Positions 24,374 to 32,418 of a stretch of 64,000 nucleotides of DNA are shown piece by piece; positions within the stretch are counted from its first letter, which is position 1; each line of letters opens with the position of its first letter. Position numbers and translations under genes: made by a program. The stretch lies in assembly GCA_964432595.1 (NCBI GenBank), contig CAYSOF010000015.1:103225-167224 (forward strand). Reading direction: 5' to 3'. This DNA is from DASYLJ01 sp964432595. GTDB taxonomy: Bacteria > Desulfobacterota > Binatia > DP-6. Below the pieces are notes generated by a model, which was not told the origin of the DNA, did not search any database, and saw only the letters and a list, made by a program, of their open reading frames with translations.

Positions 24374-25207
24374 TCAGGCGGCGCCCTTCTTGCGCTTGCG
24401 GCTCGGGCGTTTCGCCGGCCGCGTCCGCTTCGTCCCGAGGCTCTGCTGCAGGGCGGCCATGAGGTCGACGACCTTCGGCTTCTTCTTCGGCGCGTCGTCC
24501 TCGTCGGGACCGTCGAGCGCGAACGTGCGTTTCGCCTTCAGCAGCTTCTGCAACGCGCGCCGGTAGACGTTCGGATGATCGGTGGGATCCCACGCGGCCG
24601 ACATGTGCTCGATCAGCGTCCGTGCCATCTCGAGCTCGGGGCCGCGTACGGTCCCCTCGGCGGGAATGGCGAGACCCGACGGGCTGCGCAGCTCCTCGGC
24701 CGGCCGCATCACCTCGAGCGAGAGCGCCTCCTTGCCCGGCATGAGCGCCGCGAGCAGCGGCCGCGTGCGCAGGTAGAAGCGCGCGATGCCGACGCGACGG
24801 GTGTCGAGCATGGCCGTGCGCAGCAGCTTGTACGGCTTCGCCCCGCCCTTCTGCGGCGCGAGCCAGTAGGGCTTCTCGAACAGCAGCGGGTTCAGCGACG
24901 ACGGCTCGACGAACTGCACGATCTCGATGGTGCGATCGCCCTCGCCGACCTCTTCCTGTACCTCGTCCAGCTCCTCCGCCTCGACGATCGTGAACCGGCC
25001 CTTCGACACCTCGTAGCCCTTGACGATCTCGTCGTTCGGGACCTCGACGTCCTCCTTGCTGCAGAACTTCTTGTAGCGAATGGGCGCCTTGTCCTTGCGG
25101 TGCAGCTGCCGGAAGCTCACGTGCTTCGACGCTTCGAGCGCCGCGAAGATGCCGACGGGAATCGACACGAGCCCGAACGTGACGTGACCGGACCAGATGG
25201 GCCGCAT
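24374..25207 (-). CDS. ku: Ku homologue for non-homologous end joining
   Basis: 277 residues, the usual size of bacterial Ku. It begins MRPIWSGHVTFGLVSIPVGIF, the near-invariant start, followed by FRQLHRKD, APIRYKKFC, DEIVKGYEVSKGRFTIVE and AIPAEGTV. The C-terminal region ends in a long basic tail (RPAKRPSRKRKK), as in other bacterial Ku proteins, where it recruits ligase or binds DNA. Homodimers encircle broken DNA ends. The start overlaps the stop of an upstream secreted protein gene by one base, and the phosphoesterase gene follows one base after the stop. No LigD ligase is seen in the window. Confidence 0.95.
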   Translation of the reverse strand: MRPIWSGHVTFGLVSIPVGIFAALEASKHVSFRQLHRKDKAPIRYKKFCSKEDVEVPNDEIVKGYEVSKGRFTIVEAEELDEVQEEVGEGDRTIEIVQFVEPSSLNPLLFEKPYWLAPQKGGAKPYKLLRTAMLDTRRVGIARFYLRTRPLLAALMPGKEALSLEVMRPAEELRSPSGLAIPAEGTVRGPELEMARTLIEHMSAAWDPTDHPNVYRRALQKLLKAKRTFALDGPDEDDAPKKKPKVVDLMAALQQSLGTKRTRPAKRPSRKRKKGAA

Positions 25208-25509
25208 CAGGGCGCGTCCTTCGTCTTGGCGTCGCCCGGGCCGGGCGGATGCGTCGGCCCGGTGTTGCCCATGGGCGGCATCGAGCCGCCGTGCATGTCG
25301 GGCTCGTGGCGGGTCGCATCGTCGGGATCGGGCGTCGAGGGACGCGTGCGCCGCTCGCCGACGTCGACTTCCGGGGCGGGCCGTCCAGGGTCGGGCTCGA
25401 CGTCGCCGAGACGGCGCGTGCCGCGCTCCGGCTCCGCGACGCCGTCCGGCTGCGCGGCGACCGGCGCGATCGTCACGGCGAGCGCGACGGCAAGGAGCAG
25501 TGATCGCAT
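25207..25509 (-). CDS. small secreted proline/aspartate-rich protein
   Basis: 100 residues: a clear signal peptide (MRSLLLAVALAVTIAPVAAQ), then a disordered Pro/Asp/Glu/Arg-rich part ending with a Met/His/Gly/Pro-rich stretch (EPDMHGGSMPPMGNTGPTHP). GGAGGT precedes the start. Its stop overlaps the Ku start codon, so it is expressed with Ku even though an exported protein next to a DNA repair gene is unexpected. The Met/His cluster might bind copper, but that is only suggested by composition. Confidence 0.6.
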   Translation of the reverse strand: MRSLLLAVALAVTIAPVAAQPDGVAEPERGTRRLGDVEPDPGRPAPEVDVGERRTRPSTPDPDDATRHEPDMHGGSMPPMGNTGPTHPPGPGDAKTKDAP

Positions 25510-25606
25510 GGTACCTCCACGCGGAGCATACGTCGTGCCGCCGTTGCGTCGAGATGGGTCTTGCGGCCGGCCGTGCCGGGGATAGTTGACGGGAGAGGAG
25601 GAACAC

Positions 25607-26239
25607 ATGGCCTCACCGCAAGCCTATCGCGCCGCCAGCTTCCCGCTGAGCGGCCTGCGCGGCATCTCCGACAAGACGCTCGAGATGCACTTCAAGCTCT
25701 ACGAAGGATACGTCACACAGACGAACACGCTCACCGAGCGGATCGCGGCCATCCTGCGCGACGAGAAGATCGACCAGGAAGAGACGCCGGCCTACTCGGA
25801 GCTCACGCGCCGGCTCGGCTTCGAGTACAACGGCATGGTCCTGCACGAGCTGTACTTCGGCAACATGCGGAAGAACGGCGACGCGGAGCCGCCGTCGTCG
25901 TCGGCGTTTCGTGCCGCGTGCGCGGAGCGGTTCGGGTCGTGGGAGCGCTGGAAGGCGGACTTCGTCGGCGTCGGCAAGATGCGCGGCGTCGGCTGGGCGG
26001 CGTGCTTTCTCGATCCGGTGACGAAGCGCATCTCGAACCACTGGATCACGCTCCACGAGGTCGGCGGCGTCGTCGGCTTCGCACCGCTCCTCGTCATGGA
26101 CGTGTGGGAGCACGCCTTCCTGCTCGACTACCCGCCGTCCGAACGCGGCAAGTACATCGACGCCTTCTTCCAGAACGTCGATTGGGACGTCGTCGACCAT
26201 CGGCTGCGGGAAGGCGGCCCGCCCACGCGCACGTCCTAG
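25607..26239 (+). CDS. superoxide dismutase, Fe/Mn family
   Basis: 210 residues. All four expected metal ligands can be placed: His in LEMHFKLYEGYV, His in VLHELYFGN, and Asp and His in VMDVWEHAFLLDY. The C-terminal SERGKYIDAFFQNVDW is the standard closing region. The N-terminal HH.KHH region of classic enzymes is shortened (one His), and the usual Gly/Gln choices that separate iron from manganese forms are not decisive. The start at 25607 is preceded by GAGGAGG. The gene is monocistronic and converges with the next small gene. It removes superoxide in the cytoplasm, matching the stress theme. Confidence 0.85.
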   Translation: MASPQAYRAASFPLSGLRGISDKTLEMHFKLYEGYVTQTNTLTERIAAILRDEKIDQEETPAYSELTRRLGFEYNGMVLHELYFGNMRKNGDAEPPSSSAFRAACAERFGSWERWKADFVGVGKMRGVGWAACFLDPVTKRISNHWITLHEVGGVVGFAPLLVMDVWEHAFLLDYPPSERGKYIDAFFQNVDWDVVDHRLREGGPPTRTS

Positions 26240-26424
26240 GTCGGCTCGGATTCGTCGTCGGGATCGAGCCGGACCTCGCCCTCGTCCTCGACGGCTTCGT
26301 CGGTCGGGAGCTCGAGCGCGCCCGGCCGATCCGGGTCGTCCTCGGGGACCGCACCGTGCCGTTGGTCGCCGCGTGTGCCGGTGGGTGCGGGGGTGGATGC
26401 GCGAGGCGGTATCTTGGTCGACAT
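26236..26424 (-). CDS. small acidic hypothetical protein
   Basis: 62 residues rich in Asp, Glu, Pro and Thr, with no hydrophobic core and probably disordered (EDDPDRPGALELPTDEAVED). Its start (MSTKIPPRASTP) is preceded by AGGAGG, which supports real translation. Stop codons of this gene and the superoxide dismutase overlap. No family recognised. Confidence 0.5.
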   Translation of the reverse strand: MSTKIPPRASTPAPTGTRGDQRHGAVPEDDPDRPGALELPTDEAVEDEGEVRLDPDDESEPT

Positions 26425-26463
26425 GGATGACCTCCTGCGAAGGAAGCCATCCGCGTGCCAACG

Positions 26464-26940
26464 TCAGCCGACCTCGCGAGCGCGCGAGGGCTCGGACGCG
26501 ACGCCGCCGGCGTGTCCGTCGAGCGCGTCCGCCGTGGCGGTCACGACGCGCACGAGACGACGGCGCTCGGGCTCGGCCAGCGCGCGATACCGGCGAATGA
26601 GCTCGGTGAGGCCGTCGTCGGCGAGGAATGCCACGTCACGGAATCCTGCGCTCGCTTCGCCGTCGAGGCCCGCATCGAGGCGGAGCAACGATCGCATCTC
26701 GTCGCTCAGCAGCTCGGGGGCGATCTGGCGCAGCTCGCGCTGCAATGCAATGGCGACGCCCAACACGACCAGCAGCGGCGTCGCGAGCCCGCGCCCCGTT
26801 TCGAGACGGCTCACCGCCCCCTGACTGACGCCGGCGCGCTCGGCGAGCTGCTGCTGCGTGAGCCCGCTCAGCTCACGCGCGCGTCGCACGTTGCGGCCCA
26901 GACCGGACATCCACGACGCCCAGTCGACTCCGCTGCTCAT
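26464..26940 (-). CDS. XRE-family transcriptional regulator
   Basis: 158 residues. A helix-turn-helix of the Cro/C1 type lies near the N-terminus: LGRNVRRARELSGLTQQQLAERAGVSQGAVSRLETGRG. The C-terminal part is helical (LTELIRRYRALAEPERRRLVRVV) and may dimerise or bind a ligand; I do not recognise it. Start 26940 is chosen, and ATGs at 26949 and 26973 are possible. A perfect inverted repeat 58 bases upstream (26998-27013) is a good candidate for its own operator. Target genes are not evident. Confidence 0.82.
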   Translation of the reverse strand: MSSGVDWASWMSGLGRNVRRARELSGLTQQQLAERAGVSQGAVSRLETGRGLATPLLVVLGVAIALQRELRQIAPELLSDEMRSLLRLDAGLDGEASAGFRDVAFLADDGLTELIRRYRALAEPERRRLVRVVTATADALDGHAGGVASEPSRAREVG

Positions 26941-26997
26941 GACGCCCATCGCCTCCCGTCCTCTCTCCCCCACGGCGTTCTATTTCACCAGGGTGCT

Positions 26998-27013
26998 CGC
27001 TTGCGCTCAAGCG
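26998..27013. promoter_or_regulatory. inverted repeat upstream of the XRE gene, candidate operator
   Basis: CGCTTG-CGCT-CAAGCG is a perfect 6-bp inverted repeat with a four-base spacer. It lies 58 bases before the XRE start codon in an unusually AT-rich 213-base intergenic region and is directly followed by TTCGCGAA (27016-27023). Dimeric XRE proteins often bind such sites to control themselves. Confidence 0.4.
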
Positions 27014-27153
27014 ATTTCGCGAACCGTTTCCGGCTTTTTTCGGCAACGGCTATGCATGCCTGAAACACACGACCGCGATCCGATAGTGCGCATGATTCCG
27101 CAGCGACGATCACAAGTGGATTTTTCCCTAAACCATCGTTCCTAGGCGGCTCG

Positions 27154-27375
27154 TCACGCTTCTCCGTGGCCGGCGTCGGCGAGCGCTTCGTTCAGCGCGG
27201 TCGGCGACTCGAACGTTCGGTCCGGCAGGCGCTCGATGGCCCGACGCACCGACGTCGGTGCGCCCGCACGCCGCGCGTGCTCGATGAGCGTGGAGCGGCG
27301 CGCGGGGTACTCGACGTCGCCGAACAACTGCTCCGTCTGGATGGGGTTCTCCTCGGGAATCTCGGGGTCACGCAT
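27154..27375 (-). CDS. DUF2795 family protein
   Basis: 73 residues. The DUF2795 core is visible: LFGDVEYPARRSTLIEHARRAGA ... RRAIERLPDRTFESPTALNEAL. The pattern 'yPat...l..hA...ga......i..Lpd..f.s...v..al' is typical. The family is small, soluble and of unknown function, common in soil bacteria and often near stress genes. Start 27375 has only a weak ribosome site. Confidence 0.75.
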   Translation of the reverse strand: MRDPEIPEENPIQTEQLFGDVEYPARRSTLIEHARRAGAPTSVRRAIERLPDRTFESPTALNEALADAGHGEA

Positions 27376-27524
27376 ACCCGGACCAAGCAGGGAGCATGCC
27401 GCCGGCACGGGCACGTCCGCACGTCGGAAGGCGCCGAGCTTTGTAGACTCTTCTCGGTATCGTTCGACGCCACGGCCACGCCGGCGGCCGTGTGCCGGGC
27501 ACGCGGCATGCACGCTTGCCCGGC

Positions 27525-27911
27525 ATGCGCTCACCACGACGATCGTTCCGACGCCTGGCCGGAGCGATCGGCCTCGGCCTCGCCGTAGCGTCCGCCGCCG
27601 CCATCGCGGGCGAGCAGCTCCGGTTCGAGGCGACCGCCTACTCCGATCCGGGCGACGAGACGGCCTCCGGGACGACGGCGCGCCGCGGCGTCGTCGCGGC
27701 GGATCGGCGCATCCTTCCGATCGGCACACGGATCCGGATCGAGGGTGCCGGAGAGTACTCGGGCGAGTACACGGTCGAGGACAGCGGCCGCACGATCAAG
27801 GGACGCGAGCTGGACATACACATCGCGGATGCGCGCGCCGCGAAGCGTTTCGGCCGCAAGACCGTCCAGGTCGAGGTGCTGCAGCGCGGCGACGGCCAAA
27901 CCCGAGACTAG
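27525..27911 (+). CDS. secreted 3D-domain protein
   Basis: 128 residues: a signal peptide (GAIGLGLAVASAAAIAG), then the 3D fold. It starts LRFEATAYSDPGDETASGT, continues ILPIGTRIRIEGAG and ends with VEDSGRTIKGRELDIHIADARAAKRFG, which has the three conserved Asp residues (DSG, DIH, D of IADA). This double-psi barrel is the catalytic part of MltA-type lytic transglycosylases and Rpf/YocH-like proteins that trim peptidoglycan. With no other domain it may be a simple cell-wall-acting enzyme. The start chosen directly precedes the signal peptide. Confidence 0.83.
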   Translation: MRSPRRSFRRLAGAIGLGLAVASAAAIAGEQLRFEATAYSDPGDETASGTTARRGVVAADRRILPIGTRIRIEGAGEYSGEYTVEDSGRTIKGRELDIHIADARAAKRFGRKTVQVEVLQRGDGQTRD

Positions 27912-27946
27912 TCGCGATCGGGAAGAATGATACCCAAGGGGCGGAA

Positions 27947-28345
27947 GTGGATCCGGTCGCGAATCCGATCTTGCTCGTCGAGGACGACGTCGAGCTCCGG
28001 GACGTCTTGATCGTGCTGCTCGAGCTGAACGGCTACGAGGTCGTCGGCGCGGCGGACGGCGTCGAGGCGCTCGCACTGATGCGTGGCGGACTGCGGCCGT
28101 CGCTCATCGTCTTCGACTTGATGATGCCCAACAAGCCCGGGTGGGAGTTCCGCGCCGAGCAGCTCGCCGATCCCGACCTCGCGTCCATCCCGACCGTCGC
28201 CGTTTCCGCGGCAGTCCGCGGCGACGGCCTGCAGAAGGCCCTCCAAGTGGATACCTTCCTCGCGAAGCCCCTCGACGTCGACAAGCTGCTGGCGATCGCG
28301 GCGACGCACTGCCGGCGGGACCCGAAGGTCGAGGGACCTGCCTGA
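27947..28345 (+). CDS. single-domain response regulator
   Basis: 132 residues in one receiver domain. The acidic pocket is VEDDVEL (11-17), the phospho-acceptor Asp is at 57 (VFDLMMPN) and the Lys at 107 (LAKPLDVDKLL). The start is a GTG at 27947 with AAGGGGCGG before it. As with the receivers at 3832 and 15046, there is no effector domain. The nearest kinase in the window is the hybrid enzyme 13 kb upstream, so its partner is unknown. It ends seven bases before a convergent small gene. Confidence 0.83.
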   Translation: MDPVANPILLVEDDVELRDVLIVLLELNGYEVVGAADGVEALALMRGGLRPSLIVFDLMMPNKPGWEFRAEQLADPDLASIPTVAVSAAVRGDGLQKALQVDTFLAKPLDVDKLLAIAATHCRRDPKVEGPA

Positions 28346-28351
28346 CGCCGC

Positions 28352-28594
28352 TCAGCGCCCGGGAACGAGTCGCCGGCCGTTCACGACGGCCTGGATCGTC
28401 TCGAGCGACGGCAGCGACATGATGGAGGTCGTTCCGCGCGGCGATGCCGGCGTGCGCTCGTCCGCGGGTCTCGCCGTTTCGGTGCGGACCTCCGCCGGCC
28501 TCACCGATACCGGCACGATGGTCTCCGCCGCCCAGACCGGCGGCGTACCGAGGAGAACGACGAGCGACAACATCCAAGGGATCCGTCCTTGCAT
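28352..28594 (-). CDS. small secreted hypothetical protein
   Basis: 80 residues: a signal peptide (MLSLVVLLGTPPVWAAE) and a short mature part rich in Val, Pro, Thr and Arg (TIVPVSVRPAEVRTETARP), ending in SLPSLETIQAVVNGRRL. CGGGAGG sits before the ATG at 28594; a longer frame to 28630 is less likely. It is divergent from the TreY gene, so the 141 bases between may hold promoters for both. No family recognised. Confidence 0.55.
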   Translation of the reverse strand: MQGRIPWMLSLVVLLGTPPVWAAETIVPVSVRPAEVRTETARPADERTPASPRGTTSIMSLPSLETIQAVVNGRRLVPGR

Positions 28595-28735
28595 GGTCTT
28601 GACCTCCCGGCGGTTGCCAGCCAATCGCATGCCAGGCGCCTCGGAGGCAATCCCCCTTGATCAACTTTCTGCATACCTCGCCTCGCCGCAGCCTCGTCTA
28701 CAAACTGCCGTGAATTTCGCTCCACCGGGTGACGC

Positions 28736-31576
28736 GTGAGCCGCCCCGAACGCGCCCGCACCTACCGGCTCCAGCTGCACGCCGGGTTCGGCTTCGACGC
28801 GGCCCGGGACGTCGTCCCCTACCTCCACGACCTCGGCGTGACCCATTGCTACCTGTCGCCCGTGCTGCAGGCCGGCGCGGGCAGCACACACGGCTACGAC
28901 ACCGTGGACCACGGACGACTGAGCGACGACCTCGGGGGCGAGGAGGGATTCGCCGCCTTCGCGGCGGCGACCACGGCGCACGGGATGGGCATCGTCGTCG
29001 ACTTCGTCCCGAACCACATGAGCACCGACCCGACGGCGAATCGCTGGTGGCGCGACGTCCTCGAGCACGGCCGGGCGTCACCCTGGGCGGAGGTGTTCGA
29101 CGTCGACTGGGAGCCCGTGAAGGACGAGCTGCACGGCCGCATCCTGCTGCCGGTGCTCGGAGCGGCCTACGGCGAGATCCTCGAGAGCGGCTCGCTCACC
29201 CTGGCCGTCGAGGACGGACGCGCGGCGGTTCGCGGCGCCGGCCTCGACGTCCCGATCGATCCGCGCGAGCTACCGCGCGTGCTCGAGCACCGCCTCGACG
29301 CGCTGCACGACCGGCTCGGTGCCGAGCATCCGGAGCTGATCGAGCTGCAGAGCGTCCTCACCGCCCTCCGCCATCTGCCGCCTCGCTCCGAGACGGACCC
29401 CGTCCGCCTCCGCGAGCGCCAGCGCGAGACCGAGGTGACCCGGGAGCGGCTCGTGCGGCTCGTCGAGTCGTCTCCGGCCGTCCGCGACCACGTCGACGCC
29501 GCCGTCGCCGCGCTGCGCGGCACGCCGGGCTCGCCGGAGACGTTCGACGCACTGCACGCCCTGCTCGATGCCCAGGCGTATCGGCTCGCGCACTGGCGGA
29601 CCGCCTCGCACGAGATCAACTATCGCCGGTTCTTCGACGTCAACGGGCTCGCGGGCGTTCGCATGGAGGTGCCGCGCGTGTTCGACGCGACGCATGCGTT
29701 GCTCGAGCGGCTGGTGGCCGACGAACGCGTGGACGGCGTACGCCTCGACCACGTCGACGGCCTCTTCGATCCCGCGGCATACCTCGTCAGGCTCCGCGAG
29801 CGGCTCGGGACGGCGCCGTGGATCGTGGTCGAGAAGATCCTGGGCGAGCACGAAGCGCTGCCCGACGACTGGCCGGTGGACGGCACCAGCGGCTACGACT
29901 TCCTGAACGACGTGAGCGGCCTGTTCGTCGACGGCCGCGCGCGCCGTGCGCTCCTGCGGACCTATCAGCGCTTCACGCGCTCGCGCGAGGCGTTCGACGA
30001 CGTCGTGCTGCGCAGCAAGCGGTACATCATGGACGCCAGCATGGCGAGCGAGCTGAACGTGCTCGCACACGCCCTGAACCGGCTCTCGGAGCGCGATCGC
30101 CGCACGCGCGACTTCACGCTGAACGCGCTCCGCCAGGGGCTGCGCGAGGTGGTGGCGGCGTTTCCCGTCTACCGCACGTACGTGAGCCCGCGCGGCGCCA
30201 CCGACACCGATCGCGCCGCCGTGACCACGGCCATCGTCCGCGCGCGACGCCGGAACCCGACGCTCGACCGGTCGCTGTTCGCTTTCCTCGAGCGCGTGCT
30301 GCTCCCACGTCCCGACGAGGCCGACCGGCTCGCCGTCGCCATGAAGGTGCAGCAGTACACGGCGCCCGTGCAGGCCAAGGGCGTCGAAGACACCGCCTTC
30401 TACCGATGGGCGCCGCTGGCCTCGCTGAACGAAGTGGGTGGCGAGCCGGACCGCTTCGGCCTGACGCCCGCGGAGTTCCACGCCCGCAACGCGACCCGGC
30501 GGGCGCGCTGGCCCCACGCGATGCTGGCCACGGCGACGCACGACACCAAGCGCGGGGAGGACGCCCGCGTCCGGCTGCACGCGCTGTCGGAGCTGCCGCG
30601 CGAGTGGAGCCGGCACCTGACGGCGTGGGCGCGCGCGAACGCCGCCAACCGCACGCGCGTCGACGGGCGGCCCGCCCCCGAGCGCGCGGACGAGTACCTC
30701 TTCTACCAGACCCTCCTCGCCGTCTGGCCGCCGGGCGCGACGTCGCTGCCCCCCGACCTCGTCGAGCGCGTGCAGCAGTACCTGCTGAAGGCGGTACGCG
30801 AGGCCAAAGTACGCACGAGCTGGATGGTCGCCGACGAGGAGTACGAGGCGGCCCTGCTGCGCTTCGTCGAGCGCTCGCTGACCGGGCCGACCGCGGCGCG
30901 GTTCCTGCCGCAGCTGCTGCCCTTCGCCGCGCTCCTCGCTCGGCTCGGCATGGTCGCGTCGCTCGCCCAGACGGTGTTGAAGGCGGTCAGCCCGGGCGTC
31001 CCCGACGTCTACCAGGGCACCGAGCTGTGGGACCTGACGCTGGTCGACCCCGACAACCGCCGTCCGGTCGACTTCGCGCTCCGTCGCCGCGTGCTGGATG
31101 CGCTCGTCGCCGACGGCCTGCTCGACTGGGAGCGCGACGGCGACCGCGCCGGCGCGGTGCGCGCGCTGCTCGACACGTGGCCCGACGGCCGCATCAAGCT
31201 CGCGGTCATCGCGATCGCGGGCCGCCTGCGCCGCGCCGTCCCGGCGCCGTTCCGCGACGGGTGGTACGAGCCGCTGACGGTCGGCGGCCGGCATCCCGAG
31301 CACGTGGTCGCGCTGGCGCGGCGGCACGCCGGCGCGACGATCGTGGCGGTCGTACCCCGTCTCGTCGCGGGGCTCACGTCGGACGACCGGCCGCTGCCGG
31401 TCGGGCCCGACGTCTGGGGTGATACGCGATGCGCCCTGCCCGGCCTCGAGTCGGGCATCATCCTGCGCGACGCCTTCACCGGCGCGGCGCATCGGGTCGA
31501 TCCGGGCGGCGGCCTGGACGTCGCCGCGGTGCTCGCGGCGTGTCCCGTCGCCCTGCTCTACGCGCGCGGCAGCTGA
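28736..31576 (+). CDS. treY: malto-oligosyltrehalose synthase
   Basis: 946 residues, somewhat longer than typical TreY. GH13 and TreY signatures: RTYRLQLHAGFGFDAARDVV, DLGVTHCYLSPVLQA, GSTHGYDTVDHGRL, VVDFVPNHM, INYRRFFDVNGLAGVRMEVP, GVRLDHVDGL (nucleophile Asp), WIVVEKILG (acid Glu), PVQAKGVEDTAFYRW and ATHDTKRGEDARVRL. It converts the reducing-end glucose of maltodextrins to an alpha,alpha-1,1 linkage; TreZ then frees trehalose. The start is GTG 28736. The gene is alone here, well separated from treZ. Its last 19 bases overlap the convergent fumarylacetoacetase-family gene. Confidence 0.94.
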   Translation: MSRPERARTYRLQLHAGFGFDAARDVVPYLHDLGVTHCYLSPVLQAGAGSTHGYDTVDHGRLSDDLGGEEGFAAFAAATTAHGMGIVVDFVPNHMSTDPTANRWWRDVLEHGRASPWAEVFDVDWEPVKDELHGRILLPVLGAAYGEILESGSLTLAVEDGRAAVRGAGLDVPIDPRELPRVLEHRLDALHDRLGAEHPELIELQSVLTALRHLPPRSETDPVRLRERQRETEVTRERLVRLVESSPAVRDHVDAAVAALRGTPGSPETFDALHALLDAQAYRLAHWRTASHEINYRRFFDVNGLAGVRMEVPRVFDATHALLERLVADERVDGVRLDHVDGLFDPAAYLVRLRERLGTAPWIVVEKILGEHEALPDDWPVDGTSGYDFLNDVSGLFVDGRARRALLRTYQRFTRSREAFDDVVLRSKRYIMDASMASELNVLAHALNRLSERDRRTRDFTLNALRQGLREVVAAFPVYRTYVSPRGATDTDRAAVTTAIVRARRRNPTLDRSLFAFLERVLLPRPDEADRLAVAMKVQQYTAPVQAKGVEDTAFYRWAPLASLNEVGGEPDRFGLTPAEFHARNATRRARWPHAMLATATHDTKRGEDARVRLHALSELPREWSRHLTAWARANAANRTRVDGRPAPERADEYLFYQTLLAVWPPGATSLPPDLVERVQQYLLKAVREAKVRTSWMVADEEYEAALLRFVERSLTGPTAARFLPQLLPFAALLARLGMVASLAQTVLKAVSPGVPDVYQGTELWDLTLVDPDNRRPVDFALRRRVLDALVADGLLDWERDGDRAGAVRALLDTWPDGRIKLAVIAIAGRLRRAVPAPFRDGWYEPLTVGGRHPEHVVALARRHAGATIVAVVPRLVAGLTSDDRPLPVGPDVWGDTRCALPGLESGIILRDAFTGAAHRVDPGGGLDVAAVLAACPVALLYARGS

Positions 31577-32418
31577 GTGTCGTCGGGCTCGTCGATGACG
31601 CGGTTCTCGATGACCCCGATGCCCTCGATCTCGATCCGCACGACGTCGCCGACCTTCAGGTACTTCTTGAGCGGCCCGCCGATGCCCGACGGCGTTCCCG
31701 TCGAGACGATCACGCCGGGCTCCAGCGTGAACACCGTCGACAGCGTCGCCACCATGTCCCAGCAGTCGAAGATGAACTCGCGCGTGTTCGAGTGCTGGCG
31801 CTGCTCGCCGTTGACCCACGTCCACAGGTCGAGGCCGTGCGGATCGAGCTCGTCGGCCGTGACGATCCAGGGACCGGTCGGGCCGTGCGTGTCGAACGAC
31901 TTGCCGAGCGTCCACGTCGGCGCCTTGAACTGCCAGTCGCGCACGCTGACGTCGTCGACGACGATGAAGCCGGCGACGACCTCACGCGCGCGCTCCTTCG
32001 GCACGTGGCGGCAGCGCGTCCCGATGACGAAGCCGAGCTCGCCTTCGTAGTCGAGCTTGTTCGACACGCGGGGCAGGTGGATGGGGTCGTAGGGACCGGT
32101 CACGCACGCCGACTGCTTGTTGAAGAACAGCGGGAACTTCGGCGTCTCGAGGCCCGCTTCCTTGATGTGGTCGGCGTAGTTGAGGCCGAGGGCCAGGAAC
32201 TCGGGCGGCCGTCGCACCGGCGCTTCCAGGCGAACGTCGGCGAGTGGGAGCCGCGGTCCGGGACGGTCGAGCGCCGCGGCGGCCGCGTCGAGGGCCGGCT
32301 TCCCCTTCGCCAGGAAGCCGATCATGTCGCGCGCGACGGAGCTCAGGTCGACGACTTCGTCGCCGTCGATCCCGCCGACGCGCGTCGACCCGCCGTGCGT
32401 GAAGGTGCAGAGCTTCAT
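31558..32418 (-). CDS. fumarylacetoacetate hydrolase family protein
   Basis: 286 residues. The N-terminal domain (KLCTFTHGGSTRVGGIDGDEVVDL) precedes the catalytic FAH domain with FLALGLNYADHIKE, LFFNKQSACVTGP, LDYEGELGFVIGTRC with the metal-binding Glu residues, VVDDVSVRDWQ, LGKSFDTHGPTGPWI and VSTGTPSGIGGP. Such enzymes cleave or decarboxylate beta-diketone-type acids (fumarylpyruvate, acylpyruvate, 2-hydroxyhepta-dienedioate). The exact substrate cannot be told. The start overlaps the peroxiredoxin stop as ATGA, so both belong to one operon. The end runs into the treY end. Confidence 0.9.
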   Translation of the reverse strand: MKLCTFTHGGSTRVGGIDGDEVVDLSSVARDMIGFLAKGKPALDAAAAALDRPGPRLPLADVRLEAPVRRPPEFLALGLNYADHIKEAGLETPKFPLFFNKQSACVTGPYDPIHLPRVSNKLDYEGELGFVIGTRCRHVPKERAREVVAGFIVVDDVSVRDWQFKAPTWTLGKSFDTHGPTGPWIVTADELDPHGLDLWTWVNGEQRQHSNTREFIFDCWDMVATLSTVFTLEPGVIVSTGTPSGIGGPLKKYLKVGDVVRIEIEGIGVIENRVIDEPDDTQLPRA

